A stretch of DNA of 64,000 bases from Numida meleagris (lineage: Eukaryota > Chordata > Aves > Galliformes > Numididae), in contig NC_034409.1 in assembly GCF_002078875.1 (NCBI RefSeq), positions 107,184,935 through 107,248,934 on the forward strand, read 5' to 3'. The position numbers were made by a program, and so were the translations under genes. The stretch's first letter is position 1, and each line of letters opens with the position of its first letter. The notes below the pieces were generated by a model, which was given only the letters and a program-made list of their open reading frames with translations, ran no database searches and was not told the origin of the DNA. Shown in pieces: positions 35,256 to 47,339 of this stretch.

Positions 35256-35360
35256 CCGCTCTGCCGCCGGCCGCGCCCCCCCCTGCCGGCCCCCCTCGGC
35301 GCCGCCGTTCACGGTTCGCCCGCGCGCGCTGCTGCCACCGCCGTGATTCCATCCATCTTG
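35256..35360 (-). other. ZBTB21: Predicted ZBTB21 noncoding exon 1
   Basis: The minus strand has a strong donor, GCGG|GTGAGTAAC, with the intron starting at 35255. Just upstream lie the YY1-like element, CRE, E-box and CCAAT motifs in the spacing expected around a start site, so transcription probably begins near 35350-35370. The exon contains no ATG that I would favour. Its left edge is supported by the donor; its right edge is only inferred. Confidence 0.4.
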
Positions 35361-35364
35361 AATT

Positions 35365-35372
35365 TGACGTCA
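35365..35372. promoter_or_regulatory. ZBTB21: CRE (ATF/CREB site)
   Basis: A perfect palindromic TGACGTCA next to the predicted ZBTB21 start site inside the CpG island. Confidence 0.6.
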
Positions 35373-35411
35373 TCCCACACCAGGGATGAGGTCATCGAAG
35401 GGAACGCTCGT

Positions 35412-35417
35412 CACGTG
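35412..35417. promoter_or_regulatory. ZBTB21: E-box CACGTG (USF/MYC type)
   Basis: GTCACGTGCG, the extended palindrome preferred by USF/TFE-type factors, about 45 bp from the CRE and 13 bp from the inverted CCAAT box. Confidence 0.5.
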
Positions 35418-35989
35418 CGCAGCGCTCCGATTGGCCGCCGGCAGAGCGGGGGGCGAGGCGCCGGCGCGGCGGGGAGGGCAGCGGCTGGGGACGGCGACGG
35501 GGGATCCCCCACCCGCCGCCCCTCCCCTCCCTTCCCTTCCTTTCCCTTCAGCCGCTCGCTCCGCGGGCGGTTGCCGCTGGGCTCCGCGGCTCTCCGGCTG
35601 CGGCGCCGAACCGCGGCGTGGCGCGAGCCCCCTCCCTCCCTCCCAGCGGCTGCTTAACGGCCGTCCGCGCGCGCCAGAGAAACTGAGGCAGAGGCTGTGG
35701 GGCGGCGTGTGGGGGTGCAGCGTTGCTCCCCCTCCCCCCACACAAATGCAAACGCACACACAGCTTCTAATGCTCGTTTTGGCGAGAGGCAGAGCCCTGT
35801 GGGGCTGGGGTCGGGCCCTGTGGAGCCGTGCTGAGGGACTTGAGAAAGCCGTGAGGGGCTGTGTGAGGTGGCGGCTCGTTGGGATTGCCCGCTGTGAATT
35901 ACCTACTTGTATAGGGGCTCGCGTGTAAAAATACAAGCGTTAACATCTCAAGAGTTTCCTCTTAAAAAAAAAAAAATTACCAGACTTCT

Positions 35990-35990
35990 G

Positions 35991-36021
<31 letters not shown>

Positions 36022-36032
36022 TTTTTTTTTTA
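35990..36032. repeat. (TC)n microsatellite followed by poly(T)
   Basis: About 12 TC units and then about 18 T on the plus strand, just outside the ZBTB21 CpG island. Confidence 0.95.
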
Positions 36033-36198
36033 AAAGCTAATCTGGCCCATTATCTCTTCATTAAAGACAGCTCAGTTTCTGGAGATTAACATCTAATCCA
36101 CACGTTCGTTTCAAACGGTGCTTTTAAATATTCTGTACAAATACTCTGAAATAGCTACTAGAATCTCTATAATGCGTTTAGTGCTGTGTTGAAACTTT

Positions 36199-36214
36199 CC
36201 CCCCCCCCCCCCCC
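36199..36214. repeat. Poly(C) tract
   Basis: A run of about 16 C on the plus strand (G-run on the other strand). Confidence 0.95.
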
Positions 36215-36789
36215 AAGGATTCAACACAAATGGGCTAAACCCCAGGAGGGAAAAACCCATTATGAAAAATGTACTTCACCGACTCCAGCCTCACACCTCT
36301 CTTTCCAGATACAATTTTTGCCACTGTGAACTCTCTTTGGTGGTGGTGCAAACTTTTTGAGCTGCCTGTAGAAGGAGGATGCGCTGACACTGACCGTGCT
36401 GCCAGTGAAGTGCTTGTGAAACCAACCTGAGCTCATCTATCCAGCAAGGCCCTGCTAATGCTTTTCATATGTCTGCAGTTATTTCTCCGCCAAGCAGAAA
36501 CAAACCGGTCTTGCGTAATTATTTTCTCATCTGTGGCTCTCCAGAAGAGCCTGTGTCACAGATGGAGAACGTCCACTCCAGATTTGCCCTGCTAAAAAAC
36601 TGTGTGCTTCAGGATCTGCGTGACATGCACGTCCATGTAAATATGTTTTAATGTGGATCTGTTATCAATGCTTTTAATTTGCCAGTATCTAGTGAAAGTG
36701 TAGTTATTAAGATAGAGCCTGCTTGTATAGGTACCAGAGAGCAGCTAGTTTCTGTAGTCCTTAAGTAGATATTTGCTTGGAACTAGCTA

Positions 36790-36839
36790 ATCATTAAGGT
36801 TCCTTCCAACTTAAGCCATTCTGTGACTTCATGATTTTG
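36790..36839 (+). mobile_element. CR1 3'-terminal fragment
   Basis: ATCATTAAGGTTCCTTCCAAC, then TTAAGCCATTCTGTGACTTC and ATGATTTTGTG: the end of a CR1 with a worn tail, in sense on plus. It lies about 70 bp from an oppositely oriented CR1 tail. Confidence 0.6.
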
Positions 36840-36910
36840 TGAAAATTTTGAAGATAGCTCTCAAGGGTTTTGTGCTTTCAAGGAACATAAGATTCAATTT
36901 GACTGTTGTT

Positions 36911-37136
36911 CATAGAATCGTAGAATTGTAGAATCACAGAGTCATAGAATCATTAAGGTTGAAAAAGACCTCTAAGATCACCTAGTCCAACCATCACTCC
37001 GCTACCACTGTGCTCACTAACCATGTCCCTCAGTACCACATCTCCACAGCTCTTGAATGCCTCCAGGGAGTGTCTCACCACTCTTTCTGAGAAGAAGTTG
37101 TTCCTAATATCCAACCTTGTGTCATATTTGAGTCTC
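36911..37136 (-). mobile_element. CR1 LINE fragment with expanded tail repeat
   Basis: The tail carries four units in a row (ATAGAATCGTAGAATTGTAG, AATCACAGAGTCATAGAATC). It is followed by ATTAAGGTTGAAAAAGACC, AAGATCACCTAGTCCAACC and ACCATGTCCCTCAGTACCAC, the reverse complement of a CR1 3' UTR. Confidence 0.93.
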
Positions 37137-40100
37137 ATTGACTTGACATCTTTAACATTGTTTGGATGACTTAATTCCCTGTAAATCAGATTTTTCTTGA
37201 TTTTAATTAAATGTAGGCAAGGAATTTGTGAGCTGGAGTTAGGTGGGGTTTAAGTTGTCTCTTAAGGAGGTTAATTTTTTCGAATGTATTCATTTACAGT
37301 TGTTTGAACATTTTCTCATTCTTTAAGAATAGCATGGTTATGAACTTTTGAATTCAAACAGTTCTAATTTTAAGTGCTTTGATGCAATGCTTTGATATAT
37401 TTTTCATCTACGTATGTGTGGTTGCAGCTGTTATTACCAGATGCATGTTTGTTGAGCATAAGGTTTGCTTTCCATTCAGGGTATCCAGTAGCTGCCCAGA
37501 TTAAGTTGTGTTGACTCTTGCCAGCAAATTTAATCAGGGGATTTTGTTCAGAACTCCTGCAAAACATGAACAGAAAGCAAACTATATGAAAAATATGGAT
37601 GATTATACATGGTCTTTGTGAGAAAAGTGTATATGAAAGCTAAAACACTTGGCGTTGGTTGTATGTGTATATATAGGAAGTTACCCTTCTCAGATGCAAA
37701 TGCTGTACTCCAGGGCCAAATTGCATAGACTGCACAGTTTTTTTTTTTATGTTAACATTTATTTCATTTTCAATATAAAAATACTTGGAATAAAGTCATA
37801 TCCTGGGACTAGGCTATCTTTTTCTAGATCTGTAGTTTCAAAATTATTTTTGATATGTAGACCCCTAAAATTTTTTCAGTTGAAAGTTTGTCATTAATTT
37901 AAAACTAATGGCATCAGCTTATTTTATTTTACCGAGCTTTAGATGTATCTCAGATACCCTTAAGTACCCATGTATCAGCAGCTGAGAACACTTGGTTTTG
38001 GGGAAGAGGGGAGAGGGTAAAAAACAGGCATCAGAAGAAATGACACACAGTGTAACTTTGGTGAGGGAGATTTGACTACATAGAGCAGCAAGATTTTTTT
38101 CATCTTGGTAGATTCTTGAGTCTTATGTCCATTCTGTACTTCAGGGGCTTTATATACTTTGTGTATGTATGCCACATAAACAGCAGGATATACTGCTGCC
38201 ACATCCCCTCCTTGCAGGCAGTGTGGCTTCTCTAACACTGTGGATCTCGTGTAGCTGCTGTAATAGCAGAAATACAGTACTGTGAGGGCCAGAGTATGAT
38301 GTCTTTGTTGTTTCCAAGAAACAAGAATCTGGAATTATTGCAAGGAGAAGTATTGGAAAGGGAGTTAATTTGTTGTTTAAAAAAATGCTAGCTCGCTCAG
38401 CTGGCACTCAGACCTTAGCAGTGGAAGACCTGCTGGTGCTGTAGAGCATGCTGGCTGCTCCCCACTCCCTCTGGAGCCTCCAGAATCACTGGGAAGTGGA
38501 GCACAGAAAACAGCCACGTGAATCGCTTCCTCTCTGCCACTGTGGCATGCAGCAAATGTTCCGGGAAATCCTAAAGATCTACCTTCATTGATTCCAAATA
38601 TTCTGCCAAAACACAGGTAACTTACATTTTGCCGAAGTACACACATAGTTTTCCACCTATTTCTCGTTGCTGACAGCCGTCCATGAAAAAGAAGTTTTAT
38701 CTCTGATTTGTAGTATGGTCATATAGAACTTCCTATAATGACTGTTAACAGGTAAAAATAAATCTCATTCTTTCTAGTAAGAATCTGTCACTTCTTGGTG
38801 CAGAAATGCTGATGCTACCAGTAGTCAGAGAATGGGAACAGACTAACAACAAGGCAGAAAGATATGTAACGACAATAGTACAAAAATAACAGTGTTTCCA
38901 TCCCCTGTGTTAAACACGGTACGCAGATGAAACTTTTTCTGGAGATATACATTTATAACAGGAAAATAACTATAATAAAATGTAATGTAAAACTCAAGTT
39001 TCTGCCCATGTTATTGCAATTTCTGAGTGCCAGTTTTGGAGCTCTTTAGCTGTCACTCTCATTCTTCTGCAGATAACAGAATCTAGTTAATAGTTTCCAC
39101 TCAGAATCCATGTGCCCAACAGCTCGGGCAGTTTCAGATAAAAGCTGCCAGAGAGTGACAAGCTAGACAATGTTACCATAGAAAACTGCTCAACAGGAGT
39201 AGGTACATACCTATTTAAAAAGGTGATAGATAGTTCAATCGGTCAAACAACGATTCAGAGAAGAATAAGCTTCAAAATATTAAGGCATTCATTCTCTAAG
39301 CAGGTAGATGGTCACAGCACTGCAATTATTGTTTAAAAGAATAATGTATCTTCATTTTAGACTAGTAAGCCATTCATGGATACTTTTAAAAGTATGCTGC
39401 CTGAAAACTGGAAGAACAACTGAAATACACAATTTGGCATGTGCAACGGATAGGGAGTGATTTCATGTTATCAGTTTTCACAGCACAGCTCCTGTTAACT
39501 TCAGCTGGAGTTTGGTTTCTCAGGTCTCCTAAAAATAAAATACAGAGTATTCTGATTACAGTGGACGTGCGTGAGACAGGTTTATAAAGTAGCTTGGATT
39601 TCCTAGTTACACGTGCTTATGTCCTGGCTCCTTATTTTAAGCGAACTGTATGTGTAGAAACTCGTGAAAAAGCCAGTGGAAAGACAGACGATATGGCAAG
39701 TGTGTTCCATAATTCTGTCCATATACTAATGCCAAATGAAGGAAAGAAAAGCAAAATGAAGTGTCTTGTGCTTGTTATAAAAAAAAAAAGAAGAAGAAAG
39801 AAGGAAGGCTTATGTTTAACGAAGTTTATTTCCAGGAAAAATAAATGGATATAAATGGATTGATAGAGGGAAGTGTGCATTAGCACATTAATTATGTTTA
39901 TTGTCCAATTTTCCTGTAAATGTGGCTTTAGGGACCAAGTTTCTTGGCAGGGAGCACTGTGACTGTAGCCTCATTTCTCTGGAAGGTGTATAAGTGAAAC
40001 AGAGAGGACCAGAGAGTTGTTACTGCGATGGAATATTTTAAAAAGTCAGCTTGATGCTCTAATTCCTCAGTAGCAATCGGACAGTTTGGCCTCAACGATC

Positions 40101-41297
40101 TTCTGGGGGTAAGAGATTACACAGAGATGGATAGCAGTTTTCAGAGCTGCAGCAAGTGCATTTGTGTTTGTGCATTGTTAAGATGCCCAAAAAATTTAGA
40201 GTGTGATGAATAGATTCTTTTTCATTTGAGTAAACTTTATCTGAATGCTAGAAAAGGTTTGTGGTAACTTCCGATTAAATAATAATGCAGAAGTCAGGAA
40301 GCAAAACTATTGGCTTACTGAGAAATTGTCTGCAAAATTGGCTGTTTGATCAAATAACGTCTGAAATGTTGAGTTGTTGCTATCTGGCATTTTTTTATTT
40401 TATTTTATGCAGCTTAAAGGTGTCACTTGCACCGTATCTGAGGGTGCTATTATGTCACTGGGTTATTTCACACAGGATGTTTGCGTACTGCTCCTAAGAC
40501 TACAAAATGCACATTTTAAGGAGAGTTTGCAATTTATAACATCTTTAAACTGAATGTAGTGCCTTTTTGTTCAATAGAAAGACATGACTATAATCTGAGA
40601 TCAGGACTGAAATTCGCTTTTGGGCTGTGAATACAGAAATTCTGCCCTCTAACAACTAGGGATCAGCTTTTGCAGTTTTATGGCCCATGCAATCTTATTG
40701 ATGGCATCTCGATACTGATTTATTCATTACTGAGTAGGAAGGTCAAGTGGCATAGCAAAAATAAACAGAGATACCAAATTATTGATGTCTCTATGTTTAT
40801 GCTACTGGCTGAATTTCTTATTGTCAATTCTATACCATCAATTTACATTCCATGTGTGATGCAACCAGAAAGAGAATTCATTTTGAAATGATTTTCAGTT
40901 CTGACTGCCTGAAATCTGTAGGAGGGCCGGGGAGTACAAAACCAGTGCTCTGGAAGAGGTCTTTTCACATGACCTGCTTTTCTGCAAACATGATGCTCTT
41001 CCCCCAGCTTCCCCGTGGCAGTTCATTATATATGAGCCAATTATATATGGACAAGAGAAGCTGATTGCCTCTCTAGCAGAAGTATCTTGCTTAAGGCTCA
41101 ACTGGCTGGAATGTGTTATTTTCTATTTGAGAGATGTATGTGTGTATGTGTCTACAGACTATTGTGTTTACATGACATTTTGAATGCTGAATACGAAGAG
41201 GCAAAACTTGGCCATGCCATCACACAGTTGTCTTCCCCTCCCTCAGTTGCACAAATGTTATCACTTCCAACATTATTCTCTTGGTTATTTTAGGGGA

Positions 41298-41690
41298 AAT
41301 GCTAAGTCACGGCCTGAACCAGTGATGGAGCTCCTGGTGGGAAGGCAGGGCCAACCCAGGGGAGCTCAGGGTTCCACCTGAGTGACCAGAACGGGTGGAG
41401 CGAGGATCCACCCCTTCCCAGACCTCATTTAAGGGCTGGCAGTGGGGGTATGGGGATCTTGCTGGACGTCTCTGCCTATCTGAGGTTTTCTAAGGGTAAG
41501 CAGCTTTTTTCTATTGTTTCGGTCTCTACAGCTGCTGTATTTGGGCTTATCCTTGCTTGCTGTAGCCTAGGACTTTACCTCCCTGCCATTATTGTTGTAC
41601 TTTCCATTGCACTGTAGTGTTACCGTTATGTTGGCAGGAATCATCATTGTAGACCATGCATCACCAGTATGACTAGAATACTTGCTGGAG
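41298..41690 (+). mobile_element. Possible LTR of an endogenous retrovirus or LTR retrotransposon
   Basis: A roughly 390-bp block is more GC-rich and less decayed than its flanks. It reads like an avian LTR: AAGTCACGGCCTGAACCAGT at the left, CTCATTTAAGGGCTGGCAG (TATA-like TTTAAG) in the middle, then GGGGATCTTGCTGGAC, a TCTGCCTATCTGAGG segment and a pyrimidine-rich end. I recognise the pattern from bird repeats but cannot name the family, and exact TG...CA ends and target duplications were not found. It may be something else. Confidence 0.4.
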
Positions 41691-42627
41691 AACTACGGAA
41701 AAAATGTTTCTGATTAGAAACAGCTCAATTGGTAGAATCCTCCACACAAATCACACTGTTTTGGTAGGAAGGCTCTTCACCACCTGGTGATAACTTACGA
41801 CATCTTTGTGCTGTCATGGAAAAAATCCCCCAAACTCTTAAACTTGTGCACTAGCCATACTACTGAAAGTTTTAATTGATGTCCGAAGACCTAAGGGAGC
41901 TCCCTATGGGGCTAACTAGGTAGTAGATCTCCCACCATGAGTCCTCACTTCTTGTCAGAGTCAGAAAGTCAGTGACCCGCAGTCAGTGAAATGGAAATGT
42001 AGAAAGGAAGACCTCGGTTCTTGAGTCTGTGGTAGGATTATAATGTGGTGCAAATGCACGTGTACTGCATGTGTCTCAGTGCACAATGTGTAAGTGCTGA
42101 TTCTGCTGAAACTGTGGACTTCCACCTTGCAGGTAGTGTGCTTCTGGGCAGACTGCAGTGAAGTCTGCATTGTAGTGCATGCGACATGCACTTCCACAAG
42201 ATACTGAGGAACAGACTGTTTTTTGCAAAAATTAGGAAGTTGAACAGAATCACCACACACAAAAAAATGAAGAGATGCAGAGAAATTTTTGCATTAAACT
42301 GTTTTCTGATTTTGTACACTGTGTTGTTTGTATGTCTGAAACATTGTTGCCTGTACTGTAGGTAGGAGAAGATGGTTGACTAGCTGTAACATCTGAGGAC
42401 TTAGCACCGGAGAAGTTTTTGATAATCTGACTCTGAATTAAAAGATGAGGGCGCTTATCAGGCAGCTCATTTAAAACATAAAAAATGCTGTGAGACATAA
42501 AGCAGCGCAGAAAGCCCTAACTGTTATGTGTACCGTGTACGTGGTCATTCTTTCTCTTGTTAAGATCTCTTCATATTTCCAAAGTAATACAAGGTAGTAT
42601 TGAGGTTCCTTGTTGGAGAGGATCTGG

Positions 42628-42650
42628 TGTGTGTGTGTGGGGGGGGGGGA
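42628..42650. repeat. (TG)n/poly(G) tract
   Basis: GTGTGTGTGTGTG followed by ten G: a short composite simple repeat. Confidence 0.9.
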
Positions 42651-43227
42651 CGAAAAAAACAACAGATTTACCCCTTGCGTAGTCCAAGAGGAAAAAAGTA
42701 GAGAGTGCCATGTTGCCAGGATGGCATACAGGGGAACTGCTCCTGGAACCTGACTTGCTTGCGGGGGAGATTAGTTCACTGTTTTCCAGACCAGAGGAGG
42801 CAGTAGGCTGTAGTGGTTTAGAGCAAGTCTTAAACCCTGACATTAGTGGTTGAGGAACCTGACCCTCCAGTGTCCTCAGTGGATGCTGAGGTTGCTGGAA
42901 TGGTGTGCTTGCTCCCAAACATCTGCAGGAAGGTGTGATGTGGAACAGGAACTCTGTCCTCTGTTCCCTGGCACACTGCTCAGCTTCATGGGCACGTTTT
43001 TTCTCCCCTTCAGCTGGGCATTTTTTCATTAAAACTTGTGCTGTAAATTTAGGAATATGTGCAGGCTCTCTGCCTTGGAAACTTTTTTTTCCATTGCTTA
43101 GCACCTGCTGTAGACCCACACTGTGATGATAGCTAACTTGCGGTCTCATTTCATCTATTAGTACATAGATGACCATCCTTTTGGCTTGCCTGGGCCACAC
43201 TGAGTGAAGAATTATTGTCTTGGGCCA

Positions 43228-43402
43228 TGTGTATGTAGGTTGCTCCAAAATTAATGCCTCCTATTTATTTCTGTGGAAGTTAGAACAAATACAATGAGCA
43301 GAGTAACACTGTTTGATAGAGCAAATTCTCAGCTACAAAACCGTTTTTCAACACAGTCACCACCATTAGCTCTGCATTTTTGTCAGTGATGAACAGGAGC
43401 CT
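43228..43402 (-). mobile_element. Mariner (Galluhop-type) DNA transposon 3' end
   Basis: GTAGGTTGCTCCAAAATTAATGCCTCC-type sequence at 43234 is the terminal inverted repeat of the avian mariner element Galluhop. Reading the minus strand, codons for A-N-G-G-D-x-V-E-K lie just inside, near 43335-43370; this is the usual C-terminal end of mariner transposases, here with Tyr replaced by Cys and the stop lost. Only about 175 bp remain, and the match ends after GCCTGCATGCC. The fragment cannot be active. Confidence 0.85.
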
Positions 43403-43474
43403 GCATGCCAAGCCAGTGTATCAAAATGTACAAAATTATTTGCCATAACTCGTGTTGGCACTGCCCTGTACCTC

Positions 43475-43640
43475 CTGCCCTGGTTTCAGCCTAGATAGGG
43501 TTAATAGCGCATTGATGTTCAGTTGGTGCTGAGCGATAGGTGCATGGCCAGGGCCAGGCTGGGCCTCTCTGCAGGGCTGTTGTCATGATGGCACGAGGCA
43601 AGAGGTGGCCCCCAGTGTGAGCTGGGTTGCACTGCACGTG
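43475..43640 (+). mobile_element. LTR fragment, same family as the 26-kb solo LTR
   Basis: TGCCCTGGTTTCAGCCTAGA, then TAGGGTTAATAGCGCATTGA and GTTCAGTTGGTGCTGAGCGA match the 5' part of the avian LTR family seen at 26169-26733 (there on the minus strand), with an internal deletion after GGTTAAT. Sense is plus. The right boundary is uncertain. Confidence 0.6.
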
Positions 43641-46556
43641 GCCTGTGGGCTGGAGATTGGGCATGCCTGTGTTAGTACAACACTGATCTGGAAGATGAAA
43701 AGTGAGAGAGGATTCTATAATTCATGGCATGCTTGACATTCTACTTTTAGAATCTGATAAATTGGTCTATATATTATTTTGCTTCCTAAATGGACAGTGT
43801 CAGTCTTGGAGATTGGCCAGCATGTATGTTACGTGATGTGTTGGCTAACTTTTGTGCAAGGTACCTGCAGAAGGGCAGACCTGTCAATTTTAAACTGTAT
43901 CTTCTGATACCTGGGCATAGCTGGATAAAGCTATAGTAACCAACACTGTCTTGAGGTTTCTACTGGCCCAACGTTTTTGAAAGATTATAGCTGGAATTAT
44001 TTTTCCGTTGAAGCTAAAATGACATGCTTTCTTCCCTTATTTGCTTCATCAGTCCTTCTATTTTAGGTCAGATGATTCATCCCTGCTTTATTGCTGCATT
44101 TCCATTGCCTTAATTGGGTCTTTTTGAGGCGTTACAGTGTATATGCAATTGACGAATGTTACTTGAAGCATCATGCAGCTTTGTCCATTCCTTCCTATTT
44201 TCCCTTTGTCATTATCTCTGCTTTCCCTAATTTCCCCCCCTTCACCAAGACCTGCTCTCCATTTGAGTGAGTACCAATGCAGGGGCAGCAGTTTCTTGTG
44301 TGTATAGTGATTAAAAACTGGGCTCAGACTAATTACATGCCCTTATGTCTGTTGGCTGCAACTGGTGGGTATGGAAAGGCAGTTGCAAGTATTCTAGCAA
44401 GCCATAGCTTGGCAAATTATCCTTGCCAGCTCAGCTGAAAAATCCTGCTGGAAATGTATTTTTAGCCAGTGACGAACAAAATAAAATTCCACTAAAGAGT
44501 TTGATCATATTTAATATTTGAAAATGCCATTTACAGTGCCAAATTGGTAATAGTTTTGTGTTCAAAGATGGTGAATGCATTTAAGTTTTAAAGGAAGTGT
44601 TTGAAGTCATTGTTATTTACACAGAGCTCTCTGAATGGGCTTCTAAAGTTGAGAAGTTAAAGAGGACTACTGCAATCATACGGATTACGTATGCATGTAA
44701 ATAGTTCATGAAACCCTTCACTAACCCTGCATTGAATTTATAGCTTCTGGTAGAGCTTTTCTTCTGAAAATGTTTTAGGCAAAAAAGGTAATTCATATAG
44801 TAGCAAAACACATAGCAAGTTTCAAGTCATAGCGAGTCACTGGAAGCTGCGACTTCAAGAAAGCAGCAGCGTTCTTTTAGCAGCCAATGTTATTAGCCAC
44901 TGGAAGAATTTTCCAGGGGTTATGGTGGCTTCTCTGTCATCCAGAGCAGACTCCTGTCTGCAGGTTGTGCTGTAACCCACGCATGGGCCAGGGGAGTTCC
45001 TGTAGCAAGCACTGCAATGACTGTGTATCCAGAGCATGTGAAAGCTTTGACACAGATGTTTCTTGCAGGTCTCAAAGCTTTGAAAGAGGCAACTGGAAGG
45101 GCAGCGTGTCAAGGGCATGATCCAACTCTGAATCCCCCATAAACAGTATACTGATCAATACTAATTCATAGCTACAGACTTCAGTGAATTAGGGATTTAT
45201 TTCTGTTTTCTACTCTGATGAAATTTCTGAACATCTGTTTAAGTATGGGCTCATTGGAATATAAAACCTAGGCGAAACTTTGCATTGTGTCACTGATGGA
45301 TGACCTAAAAATAACAAATTCAGGGAAGTCTCTCAAGATATAGCAATAATTTCATGTTGCCTGGCAATATCTCCAGAACTGAATACAGAACTGGGAATTT
45401 ATTTTATGATGCTGAGCAGAAATATCTGTTTACCATTTTCCACTGTGATTCCCCCAGGAGAAAGAACCCATGGCTCACATAGACGGAGCAAATGTTAATG
45501 ACACCTTATATTCATCTTAGCAGACTTACGACCAAGTTTGTTGCTCTTTCTGCATTTGCATAAATATTTACTGAAATATACCTATGTTTTCCTCAACAAT
45601 ATCCCACTTATCTGTGATGGGAATTAGTTTGAACATATTTAAAATTGCTTATTGTAATGTAATTTAAATGTTTATTTGTAAATGTTTCCTTTTAATAATC
45701 CTGCCTTTGCATGGCACTCAAACATATTTTGCCTTGTCTTCAAGGAGAACTATGAGTTTTTCTAATGTTACTGCAGATGACTTTTTGTTACCCCTACAGC
45801 ATATGTGATTTGTTTTAAAGGGAACCTCATATGCCCGTGGTGCTATGCTTGACAGAAGAATGCAAAGATCCAATTCTATAGTACATTTCAGGCAGGTAAA
45901 CTGCTACTTACTCCTGAACATCAGTAGTTTCTCCTATTGCTTGTAGAACTGGGATATTTTTGTGACTGAATGCAGCCCCCAACAACAAAAAAATAAGTTG
46001 AATCTTTGTCCTCCTGAAATATCCTGATAAGAAGTGGATGACAGCCTTCCTTCCTTCTTGAGCTTCTTTCTTGGACTTCTTGGGTTAATTTTGTCCTATG
46101 ACCTGGGATACACCCTGTGTATGCCCTCATTCTGTATTTTTTGGAATGCATTAGTGCTGGAAATAGGCTCATATGAACTGACTCTATGAACAAAGTCATG
46201 TAATAAATCATTCAGAGCCATCCTGATGACAGCCACAGTGGACCTATTACACATTTAGAAAACAAATATTTGCTGAATTCAACAGTTTCAAATAGTTTGT
46301 GCGTCTTCTCATTGTTGGTACTGTAATATTTGGTCAATCCCTCTGATAATAGTAAACCCCCAAATCTCCTTTTATGGTAAATTCTGTCAGAGCAGATCTT
46401 GCTGTTGATGGGAGAACTGATCAAAGTTGCGTGTAGCTGGTGATGAGCTCAGATGAGCAAGTGAGATTTTCTTGTTTTTCTTTTGTTTACATAGTAACGG
46501 TATCTTTCCTATTCCCATACAAACACATGTCATGCAGCATAGCTGAGATGCACTGC

Positions 46557-46571
46557 TTTTTTTTTTTTTTC
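46557..46571. repeat. Poly(T) tract
   Basis: A run of about 15 T on the plus strand followed by CCAG; no adjacent element is recognised. Confidence 0.85.
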
Positions 46572-47339
46572 CAGAAAAAAGTTGCTAATGATTGAATCAC
46601 TTGAACACTGCAGTTTGCAATCAAGTCTTTTCAACAGAAAAAGTGCTAATACCCTACAGGATGAGATTTGTCACAAATCAAGACCACCTCGTTTACACCT
46701 ACCTCCTAAAAATACTGAATTTCTTCTGTAGAAGAGATGATCGGGTTGCCCAAAGCATCAAAATCTACTGTTTGAGTCACAGATTTTTACAGCATCTCAG
46801 TGGTTTTAGACAGATCCTCAGCAGAAGCTGCTTTTCACAGTACAGGAAAATAATCAAGACATTATATTGATCCTAAATTGGTCAAATAGTTTTTGAAGAG
46901 ATTTTGAACTGATGTTTGAGCACGCAAAAACAAAATACATTTTGTTTGTTTTCATAGCAGCTAATTGCATAATGTGATTTTAGTTTGAATACAGAGAGCT
47001 GGAAAGAATAAACAAGTTAACAAGGTGCTATGGGACTTGCCTTTATGGTGTGCACGTAAAGACTTGTTAAGGACAGAGACTGGGACTGAACAGACAGATA
47101 AAGGCTTCTAGAGAGTGTTTACAACATCCTCTAATCAATCCAACATGAAGGGAGCCATTTCACTGCCCACTGGTTGCATACAATTGCTCGAGACTCTATT
47201 ATGTGCCACAGTTTCTTTTTTTCTCCTTTGTCTTATCTACCTGCATCATAACTGGTCCTTCCTTGTCACAGTTCCTTTCTGTATGAACTATAATGCATGA
47301 AGAGTGCAATCCTGGTTAAAAAATATTTCAACTGACACA

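Larger units (their letters stand above)
34630..35900 (-). promoter_or_regulatory. ZBTB21: CpG island / ZBTB21 promoter region
   Basis: About 1.3 kb of very high G+C and dense CpG, sharply bounded by AT-rich DNA. On the ZBTB21 side it contains YY1-like CCATCTTG (35353-35360), a full CRE TGACGTCA (35365-35372), CACGTG (35412-35417), an inverted CCAAT box (ATTGG, 35430-35434) and a second CRE-like TTACGTCA (35166-35173). Farther left are NRF1-like sites: palindromic GCGCATGCGC (34860-34869) and GCGCAGGCGC near 34913 and 35096. No TATA box is seen. It could also fire toward UMODL1 as a bidirectional promoter, but no plus-strand transcript is evident. Confidence 0.75.

Noticed and set aside
34806..35936. 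Long open frames (283 aa plus, 180 aa plus, 188 aa minus) in the ZBTB21 CpG island
   Set aside because: Composition-driven frames rich in Arg, Ala and Pro with no domain signature, overlapping each other on opposite strands.
42571..43248. A 225-codon minus-strand open frame
   Set aside because: Its first codon is TTG inside the mariner inverted repeat, it runs through a (TG)n/poly(G) tract, and no part resembles a known family. Probably chance, although a transcript search would settle it.
47115..47300. Plus-strand frame with a hydrophobic stretch, considered as a UMODL1 signal-peptide exon
   Set aside because: No donor in the right phase and no match at the junction. The exon at 58289 fits phase and sequence much better.
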